Below are positions 25,640-34,055 of a stretch of 64,000 nucleotides of DNA, one piece after another. Source of the DNA: Bacillota bacterium (GTDB lineage: Bacteria > Bacillota > Ch66 > Ch109); the NCBI GenBank assembly GCA_013178275.1, contig JABLWZ010000010.1, forward strand, positions 62,001 to 126,000. Reading direction: 5' to 3'. The notes beneath the pieces were generated by a model. It saw nothing but the letters and a program-made list of their open reading frames with translations, did not search any database and was not told the DNA's origin. Within the stretch, counting starts at the first letter, position 1. The number at the start of each line of letters is the position of its first letter. The translations under genes and the position numbers were made by a program.

Positions 25640-26416
25640 ATGCCATACGCAATGCTCCGAACCGGAAGCCTGTTCTTCAAGACCACTGACTGTACCGGCG
25701 GTAAGAACCCGCGAGGTTCGATCTTCTTCATCCACGGCGCTGGTGGGGACCATCAGCGTTGGTGCAATCAACTCGATCCCGGTTTCCCGGGGTGGTGCCT
25801 GGTGGGGATAGACCTGCCGGGGCACGGCGCCTCCGGGGGTGTCGCCTCGAACCGGATCTCGGACTACACCGATGCCCTGAAAGAATTCATGGAAAAGGGA
25901 GGGCTGCCCCGGCCTTACCTCCTGGTCGGGCATTCCATGGGCGGCAACATCGCCCTGCAGGCCGCGATCTCCTTTCCACAGCTGGTGGGCGGCCTGATCC
26001 TGGTGGGCTCCGGGGCGCGGATGCCGGTCAATCCCCAGATGCTTGAGCAGCTTAACCAGGGGACCTTCGACACCAGCTTCCTGAAGATAGCCTACAGCAA
26101 GGAGGTCGACCCCGCGCTACTCCAGTCCGAACTGGAAAAATGGGTTCACGCCTCCCAGCAGCAGCTCTTCGAGGATTTCACCGCCTGCAACAGCTTCGAC
26201 GTGTCGGATCGGATAGAGACCATCAAGGCCCCCACCCTCGTCCTAGTCGGGGACCAGGACAAGATGACGCCGCTGAAAAGCTCCCAGTTCCTCAACCTGG
26301 GGATAAACGGTTCGACCCTGGTCGTCATCCCCGGCTCGGGCCACCACCCGATGCTGGAAAAACCGCTGGAGACCAACCAGGCGATACAGTCCTTCCTGGA
26401 CCAGCGTTTCGCCTAG
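25640..26416 (+). CDS. Alpha/beta hydrolase
   Basis: A 258-residue hydrolase with nucleophile Ser in VGHSMGGN, Asp in VGDQDKM and His in GSGHHPML, and oxyanion-region FFIHGAGGDHQRW. ATG 25640 is supported by GAGGAGGG seven bases upstream; the open frame extends farther 5' but without a start signal. Relatives include prolyl-type and C-C bond hydrolases, so the substrate is unknown. The gene stands alone, divergent from the aroF operon and about 75 bases before the ferritin-like gene. Confidence 0.87.
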   Translation: MPYAMLRTGSLFFKTTDCTGGKNPRGSIFFIHGAGGDHQRWCNQLDPGFPGWCLVGIDLPGHGASGGVASNRISDYTDALKEFMEKGGLPRPYLLVGHSMGGNIALQAAISFPQLVGGLILVGSGARMPVNPQMLEQLNQGTFDTSFLKIAYSKEVDPALLQSELEKWVHASQQQLFEDFTACNSFDVSDRIETIKAPTLVLVGDQDKMTPLKSSQFLNLGINGSTLVVIPGSGHHPMLEKPLETNQAIQSFLDQRFA

Positions 26417-26492
26417 CGAATACAAGCGCCCCTCCTCCGGCCCGGTATATTTTTGAACCGTGGGAAAGACTAATCCAGAGGAGGTGCATACC

Positions 26493-26807
26493 ATGGTTAT
26501 GCTGGGAGACCCGTTCGTGGCCGTTGTCCCCCGCCAGCTCTCCCCGGAGGAGCTGGCGCAGGCCATCCGCGTCGATATCGCGGGCGAGCTGGAAGCTATC
26601 ATCGGCTACGAGGCCCACGCGGCGGCGACCAACGACGAGAGGGTGAAAAAGGTCCTGTACCACATCGCCAACGAGGAGCGGGAGCACGTGGGAGAGCTGC
26701 AGCAGCTGCTCTACCTGCTGAACTCCAACGACGCGAAGTACATGGAGAAAGGCCGCCAGGACATCCAGCAGCAGCAGGCGCAGGGATTCCAAACGCCGAT
26801 GCAGTAG
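26493..26807 (+). CDS. EncFtn-like ferritin-like domain protein
   Basis: A 104-residue two-helix ferritin-like protein. Glu32, Glu62 and His65 (GELEAIIGYE and EEREHVGEL) match in number and spacing the ferroxidase residues I recall for Rhodospirillum rubrum encapsulated ferritin; Tyr39 also corresponds. Such proteins oxidise and store iron inside encapsulin shells as annular decamers. No encapsulin gene is adjacent, and the C-terminus (QQQAQGFQTPMQ) has no obvious encapsulin-targeting peptide, so it may act without a shell or with one encoded elsewhere. ATG 26493 follows GAGGAGGTGC. A rubrerythrin-like role is the alternative. Confidence 0.75.
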   Translation: MVMLGDPFVAVVPRQLSPEELAQAIRVDIAGELEAIIGYEAHAAATNDERVKKVLYHIANEEREHVGELQQLLYLLNSNDAKYMEKGRQDIQQQQAQGFQTPMQ

Positions 26808-26911
26808 TGCTCCATAACTCATTTCCAGTGGGTTTATAAAACCGGTAAAGGTTTGTTTTTACCTGTCAAAAAGGAAAGAGTTAGAGAAGACCATCAGACC
26901 CGAGCATACCT

Positions 26912-26939
26912 GACCGGGCCGTCGGTAGACGGCCCGGTC
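26912..26939. terminator. Perfect hairpin between convergent genes
   Basis: Arms GACCGGGCCGTC (26912-26923) and GACGGCCCGGTC (26928-26939) with a 4-base loop. There is no T-run on either side, so it may protect 3' ends or act as a weak bidirectional terminator for the ferritin-like gene and the ger operon. Confidence 0.5.
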
Positions 26940-26965
26940 GGCGTTCAAATCGCTTCAAGGTAATG

Positions 26966-27205
26966 CTAAAACCGCCCCAGCAGTTCCTTGATCATACTGT
27001 AAACGGGGCGGAACATGTTATCGGTGACTTCAGAAATACGAAAAGGGGTAAGACTAGATGAATTAATAACGATGAAGAACAACCCCACCGACAAGAGCAG
27101 CCAAAACACCGCCATCGCCAACCACTTTCGGTCTCGGAACAGATTCCGGCATTCGACTGCCCCGATTCCAATCACTATTAAAAAAGAAAGAGCGATCATC
27201 ATCAT
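26966..27205 (-). CDS. Small two-helix membrane protein of the germination operon (D-subunit-like)
   Basis: A 79-residue protein with two hydrophobic segments, about residues 2-18 and 28-48, and a short C-terminal tail. It is the last gene of the ger operon and its start overlaps the preceding gerC stop at base 27205. Small two-helix proteins encoded in or beside gerA operons (the D subunits known in Bacillus) modulate germinant receptor function, and size, topology and position all agree. Sequence similarity to those proteins was not tested. It would sit in the inner spore membrane. Confidence 0.7.
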   Translation of the reverse strand: MMMIALSFLIVIGIGAVECRNLFRDRKWLAMAVFWLLLSVGLFFIVINSSSLTPFRISEVTDNMFRPVYSMIKELLGRF

Positions 27206-28368
27206 CAGGACTCCTTAAAGCCCCCCGGGGATTTTATCGTCTGGCCGCGATGACGCATCCCGGTGTCGCATTTGACGGTCACCCTCACCGAGGGAAAAAC
27301 CTGTTTCCACTGCTCCTTATACCGGGGCCATTCTTTCTTATGCTGCCTCCGCAGCTCCTCACCGAACTCAAAAACGTCAGCGTTCAACGTCTGCGCTTTC
27401 TGGACGGCGGCCATAATCTCTTTATCTATCTCTATACCCGCGTTCAGCGCGAGTTTGTCGAAGTATTCAGGCTCATCCATCCCCTTGAGGTTGCCGAAGT
27501 CTTCCGATACGTCGTACAATGAGCTGACCTTGACCTCGTAACTCGGCAGCCCGGTTTCATCTATGCTGGCCTTGATTTTACTCTCGCTCTTTACCAGCGC
27601 CAGGCTGACCGTTTCCTCCGGTCCTCCGACCGGGCTGGGTACATTCACCAACCGGTTTTTGGTCTTGTTCCGTACCAGCATCAATCCCATCGTCTCCTCT
27701 TTATTGAAGAAATCCAGGAGCTTGCCGTCCGGGCTGAACACCGCCAGACCGGAAACCTTCAGTGTTTCCAAAGACGCCCCGGGGGTTTTCAGGTCCTGCG
27801 CCGATACGCTGCTCTGCGGAACCACCGACACCACCGGGACCACCGGGCTGGTCACGCCGGTGCTCAAAGCATAGGCAAAATCATTTCGGGTGACCGGCAT
27901 TATGTCCTCCGTCCCGCCTTCCAGCTGAAATATGCTGCTTAACGCGATTCCGCTGGGCTGGCTGCCTGGCATCTCGGTTTCCATAACCTTTTTGGCTTCA
28001 CCCCTGGACACCGCCATAAATATACTCCGCCGGGCTTCACGACTGCGCAGGCCGCGGTCCAAAGCCGGTATGAGGCCGTATCGCGCCAGTCTCTCTCCAT
28101 ATACCACGACCTGATCCTGGCCGAAAAAAAGGGGTTTGGGTATGCGGCTGAAAGACTGCATAATCGCCGCCCGCTCATCCGGTCCGGTTCCCGAAGCCGT
28201 AGACTCTGAGATCTGGGAAGTCAGCACAATCCGGTCTTCTCCAGCCTCATCAGCCAAATCCATCCCTATGCCGACGACCATCAGCAGGTCGTTGATCTCC
28301 CGGCGGTCCCAGCAGCCGCTGATAAATAAAGTAGACGTTAATAAAAGTGCTAATAAGGCTCTTTTCAT
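27205..28368 (-). CDS. Ger(x)C-family spore germination lipoprotein, tandem copy 3 (shortened)
   Basis: A 387-residue germinant-receptor C subunit. The lipoprotein signal MKRALLALLLTSTLFISGC provides the lipobox Cys19, followed by WDRREINDLL, typical for the family. It is nearly identical to the neighbour at 28383-29603 but lacks 19 residues after ISESTASG, including the FWTVSG segment that the family usually keeps. The lost block lies between two SG codon pairs, suggesting slippage or recombination. It is the third of three tandem gerC genes. The product would be anchored outside the inner spore membrane, together with GerA and GerB subunits. Confidence 0.9.
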   Translation of the reverse strand: MKRALLALLLTSTLFISGCWDRREINDLLMVVGIGMDLADEAGEDRIVLTSQISESTASGTGPDERAAIMQSFSRIPKPLFFGQDQVVVYGERLARYGLIPALDRGLRSREARRSIFMAVSRGEAKKVMETEMPGSQPSGIALSSIFQLEGGTEDIMPVTRNDFAYALSTGVTSPVVPVVSVVPQSSVSAQDLKTPGASLETLKVSGLAVFSPDGKLLDFFNKEETMGLMLVRNKTKNRLVNVPSPVGGPEETVSLALVKSESKIKASIDETGLPSYEVKVSSLYDVSEDFGNLKGMDEPEYFDKLALNAGIEIDKEIMAAVQKAQTLNADVFEFGEELRRQHKKEWPRYKEQWKQVFPSVRVTVKCDTGMRHRGQTIKSPGGFKES

Positions 28369-28382
28369 AACCTATCCCTTAC

Positions 28383-29603
28383 TTAAGACTCCCTAAAGCC
28401 CCCCGGGGATCTTATCGTCTGGCCGCGATGGCGCAGGCCGGTGTCGCACTTGACGGTCACCCTCACCGAGGGAAAGACCTGTTTCCACTGTTCCTTATAC
28501 CGGGGCCATTCCTTCTTATGCTGCCTCCGCAGCTCCTCACCGAACTCAAAAACGTCAGCGTTCAACGCCTGCGCTTTCTGGACAGCGGCCATAATCTCTT
28601 TCTCTATCTCTATACCCGCATTTAGTGCGAGTTTATCGAAGTATTCAGGCTCGTCCATCCCTTTGAGGTTGCCGAAGTCCTCCGTCACGTCGTACAATGA
28701 ACTGACCTTGACCTCATAACTCGGCAGCCCGGTTTCATCTATGCTGGCCTTGATTTTACTTTCGCTCTTTACCAGCCCCAGACTGACCGTTTCCTCCGGT
28801 CCGCCGACCGGGCTGGGTACATTCACCAACCGGTTTTTGGCCTTGTTCCGTACCAGCATCAATCCCATCGTCTCCTCTTTATTGAAAAAATCGAGGAGTT
28901 TGCCGTCCGGGCTGAACACCGCCAGACCGGAAACCTTCAGTGTTTCCGAAGGCGCCCCGGGGGTTTTCCGGTCCTGCGCCGATACGCTGCTCTGCGGGAC
29001 CACCAACACCACCGGGGCCACCGGGCTGGTCACGCCGGTGCTCAAAGCATAGGCAAAATCATTTCGGGTGACCGGCATTATATCCTCCGTACCGCCTTCC
29101 AGCTGAAATATGCTGCTCAACGCGATTCCACTGGGCTGGCTGCCTGGCATCTCGGTTTCCATAACCTTTTTGGCTTCACCCCTGGACACCGCCATAAATA
29201 TACTCCGCCGGGCTTCACGACTGCGCAGGCCCCGGTCCAAAGCCGGTATGAGACCGTATCGCGCCAGTCTCTCTCCATATACCACGACCTGATCCTGGCC
29301 GAAAAAAAGGGGTTTGGGTATGCGGCTGAAAGACTGCATAATCGCTGCCCGCTCATCCGGTCCGGTTCCCGAAACCGTCCAGAAGGTCTTAGCCTTTTGG
29401 CCCCCTCCTCCTTCAGCCCCCTGGCCCGAAGCCATAGACTCTGAGATCTGGGAAGTCAGCACAATCCGGTTTTCTCCAGCCTCATCAGCCAAATCCATCC
29501 CTATTCCGACGACCATCAGCAGGTCGTTGATCTCCCTGCGGTCCCAGCAACCGGTGATAAATAAGGTAGACGTTAATAAAAGTACTAATAAGGCTCTTTT
29601 CAT
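28383..29603 (-). CDS. Ger(x)C-family spore germination lipoprotein, tandem copy 2
   Basis: A 406-residue GerC homologue with lipobox ITGC (Cys at residue 19) and the usual WDRREINDL start of the mature part. It retains the glycine-rich SGQGAEGGGGQKAKTFWTVS block that is deleted in copy 3. Nucleotide identity with copy 3 is very high along almost the whole gene, indicating a recent duplication. Gaps to the flanking gerC genes are 14 and 13 bases. It is probably translated from the same long ger transcript. Confidence 0.92.
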   Translation of the reverse strand: MKRALLVLLLTSTLFITGCWDRREINDLLMVVGIGMDLADEAGENRIVLTSQISESMASGQGAEGGGGQKAKTFWTVSGTGPDERAAIMQSFSRIPKPLFFGQDQVVVYGERLARYGLIPALDRGLRSREARRSIFMAVSRGEAKKVMETEMPGSQPSGIALSSIFQLEGGTEDIMPVTRNDFAYALSTGVTSPVAPVVLVVPQSSVSAQDRKTPGAPSETLKVSGLAVFSPDGKLLDFFNKEETMGLMLVRNKAKNRLVNVPSPVGGPEETVSLGLVKSESKIKASIDETGLPSYEVKVSSLYDVTEDFGNLKGMDEPEYFDKLALNAGIEIEKEIMAAVQKAQALNADVFEFGEELRRQHKKEWPRYKEQWKQVFPSVRVTVKCDTGLRHRGQTIRSPGGFRES

Positions 29604-29616
29604 AACCTATCCCTTC

Positions 29617-30834
29617 TTAAGACTCCCTAAAGCCCCCCGGGGATTTTATTATCTGGCCGCGGTGGCGCAGCCCGGCGTCGCACTTGACAGTCACCTTTAC
29701 CGAGGGAAATACCTGCTTCCACTGGTCTTTTATCTGAGCCCATGCTTTAAGATGCTGCCTTCGGAACTCCTCCCCGAACCCGAAAACGTCAGTGTTCAAC
29801 GCCTGCGCTTTCTGGACGGCGGCCATAACCTCTTTCTCTATCTCTCTGCTCGCGTTTAACGCGAGTTTATCGAAATATTCAGGCTCATCCATCCCTTTGA
29901 GGTTGCCGAAGTCCTCCGATACGTCGTACAATGAGCTGACCTTGATCTCGTAACTCGGCAGCCCGGTTTCATCTATGCTGGCCTTGATTTTACTTTCGCT
30001 CTTTACCAGCCCCAGGCTGACCGTTTCCTCCGGTCCTCCGACCGGGCTGGATACATTCACCAACCGGTTTTTGGTCTTGTTCCGTACCAGCATCAATCCC
30101 ATCGTCTCCTCTTTATTGAAGAAATCGAGGAGCCGGCCATCCGGGCTGAACACCGCCAAACCGGAAACCACGAGAGTCTCCAGGGGCGTCTCGGGGGTTT
30201 TCCGGTCCTGCGTGGTCACACTGTTCTGTGGAACCACCGATACCACCGGGGCCACCGGACTGGTCATGCCGGTGCTCAATATATAGGCCAGGTCATTCAG
30301 CGTAACCGACATGACATCTTCCGTCCCGCCTTTCAGGTCGAACATGCTGCTCAACCCGATTCCGCTGGCCTGGTTGCTCGGCATCTCCATCTCAAGTATT
30401 TTTTGTGCTTCCCCCTTAGTAATCGCGACAAACACAGTCCGCCGGGACTCGCGGCTGCGCAGCAGCCGGTCAAGGATCGGCGGCAGGCCGTATTGGGCAG
30501 CCTTCGAGCCGATAACGACAACTCGGCTTTGACCGAAAAATAGCGGTTTGGGCACCCGGCCCAACGTTTCCATCACTCCCGCCCGCACGGTAGGCCCGGT
30601 TTCCGAAACCGTCCAGAAGGCCTTGGCCTTGGGCCCCTCTGCACCGCCCCCAAGGCCCTGGGCCATTGGCGCAGAGATCTGGGAGGTGAATACGATCCTC
30701 TTTTCACCGGCTGTACCAGCCAGGTCGATCCCATAAGCCACGACCAGCAGCAGGTCGTTAATCTCCCGGCGATCCCAGCAGCCGCTGATAATCATAGTAA
30801 ATACCAGTAACCCGGCCAAAAGCGCCCTTTTCAT
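29617..30834 (-). CDS. Ger(x)C-family spore germination lipoprotein, tandem copy 1
   Basis: A 405-residue GerC homologue with signal MKRALLAGLLVFTMIISGC. Its N-terminal half and its last ~60 residues differ clearly from the other two copies. The central part, about residues 225-330 (VSGLAVFSPDG through YFDKLALNA), is almost identical to them, even at the base level. This mosaic pattern suggests gene conversion between tandem paralogues. It directly follows gerB, overlapping that gene by four bases (30831-30834), and is likely the ancestral C subunit of the operon. Confidence 0.92.
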   Translation of the reverse strand: MKRALLAGLLVFTMIISGCWDRREINDLLLVVAYGIDLAGTAGEKRIVFTSQISAPMAQGLGGGAEGPKAKAFWTVSETGPTVRAGVMETLGRVPKPLFFGQSRVVVIGSKAAQYGLPPILDRLLRSRESRRTVFVAITKGEAQKILEMEMPSNQASGIGLSSMFDLKGGTEDVMSVTLNDLAYILSTGMTSPVAPVVSVVPQNSVTTQDRKTPETPLETLVVSGLAVFSPDGRLLDFFNKEETMGLMLVRNKTKNRLVNVSSPVGGPEETVSLGLVKSESKIKASIDETGLPSYEIKVSSLYDVSEDFGNLKGMDEPEYFDKLALNASREIEKEVMAAVQKAQALNTDVFGFGEEFRRQHLKAWAQIKDQWKQVFPSVKVTVKCDAGLRHRGQIIKSPGGFRES

Positions 30835-31928
30835 AATCCACCCCGGCCTGCTTTAGCTTTGATCAGCACTATCAGGTAGAGAACTAGGGGTATAAAAAAA
30901 TGGAACAGCAAACCCGTAACCGGCCATGCGTTTGTAAAGGAGTCACTGTGTTGAGCTATGTTGCCATAAGAGTTTTCGCCCAACTCTATTATCAACACCG
31001 CCACGGGGAATAAAAGGAACTGGAACTCTTTGAATCCCAGCGCCTGCGATGAGGCCAGCACCGCGGTGTAGGTCACGACCGTTATCTTTATAAAAACCCC
31101 GAAAACCCAGGTCAGCACCAGTAAAACCTCCAGGCGGGTTATTATCTTGGCCACGTTGATCATCCGGGCCAGTGAAAAAAGAGGAAACTCCATGTTGGCC
31201 ACTTCCGCCCCGCCAAACACAGCCGTACAGGTGATCTCCGCGACAGCCATCAGTATGCCCGCGATTACCACGCTCAGCACCAGGCTGCGGGCGATGTGCC
31301 GCGTCCCGCTCAGGGCGGGCAGCAGCATCGCCGCGATGAATACATGCCCGCTTATAGCTGCTTCGACGAGAGAAGTCGCAAGCAGAGTACCCGGCGAGTG
31401 TTCGCCCACCGGCAGCAGGCGGCGAAAATCCATAAGATTATAAGGAAGCAGGAAAACCGCCAGTAAAATGATTATCATGACCGGCAGGATTATTTCGTTG
31501 ACCCGCGCTATCACTTCTATACCGCTGCGAATCGCGTAAAATATCACCACCATCACCGTGACCATGAAAACCGCCACCGGCGTTTCCGGCATGACGCTTA
31601 CACTTAAAAACATACCGAATTCCCTTATCAGATAAGCCCCCAACTGGATAGAAAACAGCGCATAGACAACGCCGACAATCCTGCCTAAGGGCTTGCCCAG
31701 TATCAAAGGCAGGTATTCTATCAGGGTAAGCCCGGGGAACCTCCTGCCCAGCGCGACTGCCAGCAAAGCCGCCATAACCCCAAAAACCGTGGCTATCAGA
31801 CTGGATATCCAGGCATCCTGCCGCACCGTCTCGGCAAGCGCCTGCGGCAGAAAGAAGATCACGGTGGATAGTATTATCGGGGTTATTAAAAAGGCCAGCT
31901 GCCGTTCGGATATTTTTCCGGATTCCAT
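30831..31928 (-). CDS. GerB-family spore germination permease
   Basis: A 365-residue APC-superfamily protein with about ten transmembrane helices and the usual start GKISERQLAFLITPIILSTV. GerB subunits bind the germinant, often an amino acid, within the receptor complex. It begins immediately after the gerA stop (31929), and its end overlaps the first gerC gene by four bases, so translation of A, B and C is coupled. A germinant cannot be predicted from the sequence. Confidence 0.93.
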   Translation of the reverse strand: MESGKISERQLAFLITPIILSTVIFFLPQALAETVRQDAWISSLIATVFGVMAALLAVALGRRFPGLTLIEYLPLILGKPLGRIVGVVYALFSIQLGAYLIREFGMFLSVSVMPETPVAVFMVTVMVVIFYAIRSGIEVIARVNEIILPVMIIILLAVFLLPYNLMDFRRLLPVGEHSPGTLLATSLVEAAISGHVFIAAMLLPALSGTRHIARSLVLSVVIAGILMAVAEITCTAVFGGAEVANMEFPLFSLARMINVAKIITRLEVLLVLTWVFGVFIKITVVTYTAVLASSQALGFKEFQFLLFPVAVLIIELGENSYGNIAQHSDSFTNAWPVTGLLFHFFIPLVLYLIVLIKAKAGRGGL

Positions 31929-33557
31929 TTATCTATCCTTCCTTTTCCTGGCGTCGCGGTTTTCCCCGGGGAGGGGCGTCCTGCCGGCCGCTGGCGAAGG
32001 CCTGGGCGTTTTTGACCGGTCCGGATCTAAAGGCCTAAATAATGAAGGCCGCTGAGTCGCATCCCAGATCGGCGCCCTGAATATAATATCCTTCATCGGC
32101 TTCCAGATCAGCGGGTTCATATAGCCCATGTAAGGCACTCCGAACGACCTTAAACCCGCCATGTAAATGAGGAAGACCATAACGACCAGCGCATAACCGT
32201 ACAGACCCAGCGCCGCCCCTCCCGCCAGCGTAATCACCCTTATCAGCCGCATTCCTGACGCCAGTTCATAGTTTGAACCCATAGTGAAATTGGCGATGGC
32301 GGCGACCGCAATCACCACCACCATCGCGGGTGATACGAATCCCGCCTGGATGACGGCCTGTCCCAGTATCAAGGCCCCCACGATATTGACCGCCGCTCCC
32401 ACCACCCTCGGCAGCCGCACTCCCGCTTCCCAGAGCAGTTCGAACAGCGCCAGCATCAGCAGGGCTTCTAAAAAGGCCGGGAACGGCACCGCCTCCCGCG
32501 CCCCGGAAACGTTAAAGATAAGCGGGATTGGCAGCATCTCCTGGTGATAGGTGGTTATCGCCACGTATATGGCCGGCATGCTGGTGGAAAGGAAAAGGGA
32601 AGTTTGTCTTAAAATACGCAGCCCCACCCCGACCAACGGGTTCTGGTAGTAGTCTTCCGGGCTCTGCAAAAAGTCTACGAAAATACTGGGAGCCGTCAGG
32701 ACCATGGGACTTCCTTCCACCAGCAGCACGAACCGGCCTTCCAGCAGGTCGGCCACCACCCGGTCCGGCCTCTCGGTCCTCTTTATCAACGGGAAAAGGC
32801 TGTAGGCCGTGTCCTGGATCAGCTCCTTAAGGTAGGAACTGTCGATAATCCCGTCGATGTCTATGCGCCTTATCCTCTTCCGCGCCTCCTCGACGATTTT
32901 GGGATTGGCTATATCCTCGACAAACATCAAGGTGACCATGGTATTGGTTCTTCGGCCCAGTATGTAGTTCTCCGATTTCAGTTTCACATCCCCCAGCCGG
33001 CCGCGTACCAGCGCGGTATTGACCTTCAGCGACTCCACGAAGCTGTCCCGAGGCCCGGCCACCACCGACTCTACCACCGGTTCGGTGATCTGGCGGCTGG
33101 GGACGCTTTCCGCGTCCAGCATCAACCCCACCGGACAGCCGTCCAGCAGCAGAATCAGCTTGGACATCAGCACCCATCGTTTTAACTCATTCAGGTCTTC
33201 CACCCGGGAAGCGGAGATAAGCGGCAGAAAGCGCTGGCACAGGTAATCGGCGAGTTCGGAGCCGTGGACCCTTTCGACCTTTTCCCGAGGGAGGTCCAGC
33301 ATCAGCGAATGAAAGACGTCCTGGCTTGCCCGGTCGTCGATCATTCCTCCCGCCCAGACTGCCAGGCAGCGGGTATCCCCCACGTAAAACTTGCGGAAGA
33401 CGATATCAGCGGAATTGGCGAATTCCTGCCTGAGATAAGCCTCGTTTTCCTTTAAACTGGTCTTTATCCCCTTAATCTCGTGAGGTAAGGGGACCTGTTT
33501 CGGCCCGCTGCTGACCCTATTATTATCTGGACCTCTCAGCCCTCTTCTCCAAAAGAT
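31929..33557 (-). CDS. GerA-family spore germination protein with non-standard start codon
   Basis: The germinant-receptor A subunit: a soluble N-terminal domain (about residues 30-290), then five or six membrane helices and a Pro/Arg-rich tail. The only standard start is GTG 33383, but that has no ribosome site and removes the conserved LKENEAYLRQEFANSADIV region. The same frame stays open upstream, and ATC at 33557-33555, six bases after GGAGGGG, gives MFWRRGLRG, a normal-looking GerA N-terminus and a normal length of 542 residues. No ATG, GTG or TTG is in frame upstream of 33383 before the stop codon. It is the first gene of the ger operon. Either a rare ATC start, a mutated ATG, or a sequence error is involved. 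Confidence 0.85.
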   Translation of the reverse strand: MFWRRGLRGPDNNRVSSGPKQVPLPHEIKGIKTSLKENEAYLRQEFANSADIVFRKFYVGDTRCLAVWAGGMIDDRASQDVFHSLMLDLPREKVERVHGSELADYLCQRFLPLISASRVEDLNELKRWVLMSKLILLLDGCPVGLMLDAESVPSRQITEPVVESVVAGPRDSFVESLKVNTALVRGRLGDVKLKSENYILGRRTNTMVTLMFVEDIANPKIVEEARKRIRRIDIDGIIDSSYLKELIQDTAYSLFPLIKRTERPDRVVADLLEGRFVLLVEGSPMVLTAPSIFVDFLQSPEDYYQNPLVGVGLRILRQTSLFLSTSMPAIYVAITTYHQEMLPIPLIFNVSGAREAVPFPAFLEALLMLALFELLWEAGVRLPRVVGAAVNIVGALILGQAVIQAGFVSPAMVVVIAVAAIANFTMGSNYELASGMRLIRVITLAGGAALGLYGYALVVMVFLIYMAGLRSFGVPYMGYMNPLIWKPMKDIIFRAPIWDATQRPSLFRPLDPDRSKTPRPSPAAGRTPLPGENRDARKRKDR

Positions 33558-33627
33558 GTCGAACCCCTCCGCTATGTCCTGCCAGCCGAAGACTAATTTA
33601 GGTTATTCTGCCCTTGAAAGTAAATTT

Positions 33628-33849
33628 TTATAAAAAGCGGCAGTATAAGCTTCTAACCAAAGTCGACACTCTAGCGGGGCTGACCTGAAAACCGGGATAG
33701 GTCAGCCCCCTCGCTTTGCTGGGATTCTTTTCAATAGACTTCCAGCCTTGACTATTTATTACTAAAACAGTTAGAATTAATATATACACAACCGATATGG
33801 TTATGACGGTCAAAGCTGTCCCGGGCGAAAGCGGGGATTGGCGAGGCAC
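33628..33849 (-). CDS. Possible small single-helix membrane protein upstream of gerA
   Basis: A 73-codon frame from GTG 33849 (AGGA four bases upstream) with one strong hydrophobic stretch, TALTVITISVVYILILTVLV. It lies 70 bases ahead of gerA in the same direction. A perfect 11-base inverted repeat falls in its 3' half, which is unusual for coding sequence and lowers confidence. I do not recognise the protein; it may be chance. Confidence 0.3.
   Translation of the reverse strand: MPRQSPLSPGTALTVITISVVYILILTVLVINSQGWKSIEKNPSKARGLTYPGFQVSPARVSTLVRSLYCRFL
33676..33709. promoter_or_regulatory. Perfect inverted repeat upstream of gerA
   Basis: Arms GGGGCTGACCT (33676-33686) and AGGTCAGCCCC (33699-33709) with a 12-base loop. 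No T-run is present on either strand. It lies about 120 bases before the proposed gerA start and could be a weak terminator, an operator or an RNA hairpin. Confidence 0.45.
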
Positions 33850-33887
33850 CGGGTCCTAAATTTTCCGGGGTACGGCCTCTGTACCAC

Positions 33888-33984
33888 GAAGAAAACTTGG
33901 CTATCGCCAAGTCCTTGACGAAAGCGAGAGCCTTAGTTGCACTTACTTGCATCAGAAAGTTCCCTTATATACTTTCTGATAGCG
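33888..33984 (+). repeat. Dispersed intergenic repeat, copy 3
   Basis: Starts GAAGAAAACTTGGCTATCGCC and ends with the hairpin ATCAGAAAGT (33951-33960) and ACTTTCTGAT (33971-33980) plus AGCG. Relative to copies 1 and 2, a G-C pair in the stem is replaced by an A-T pair on both sides, so pairing is kept. It lies between the divergent ger operon and the antiporter gene. Confidence 0.85.
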
Positions 33985-34055
33985 TGAGAAAAGCGGCTAT
34001 TTAGGTAGGTAGTCTTTCGAGAGGCTACCCACTGTTATTTATAAAGGAGCACCGA

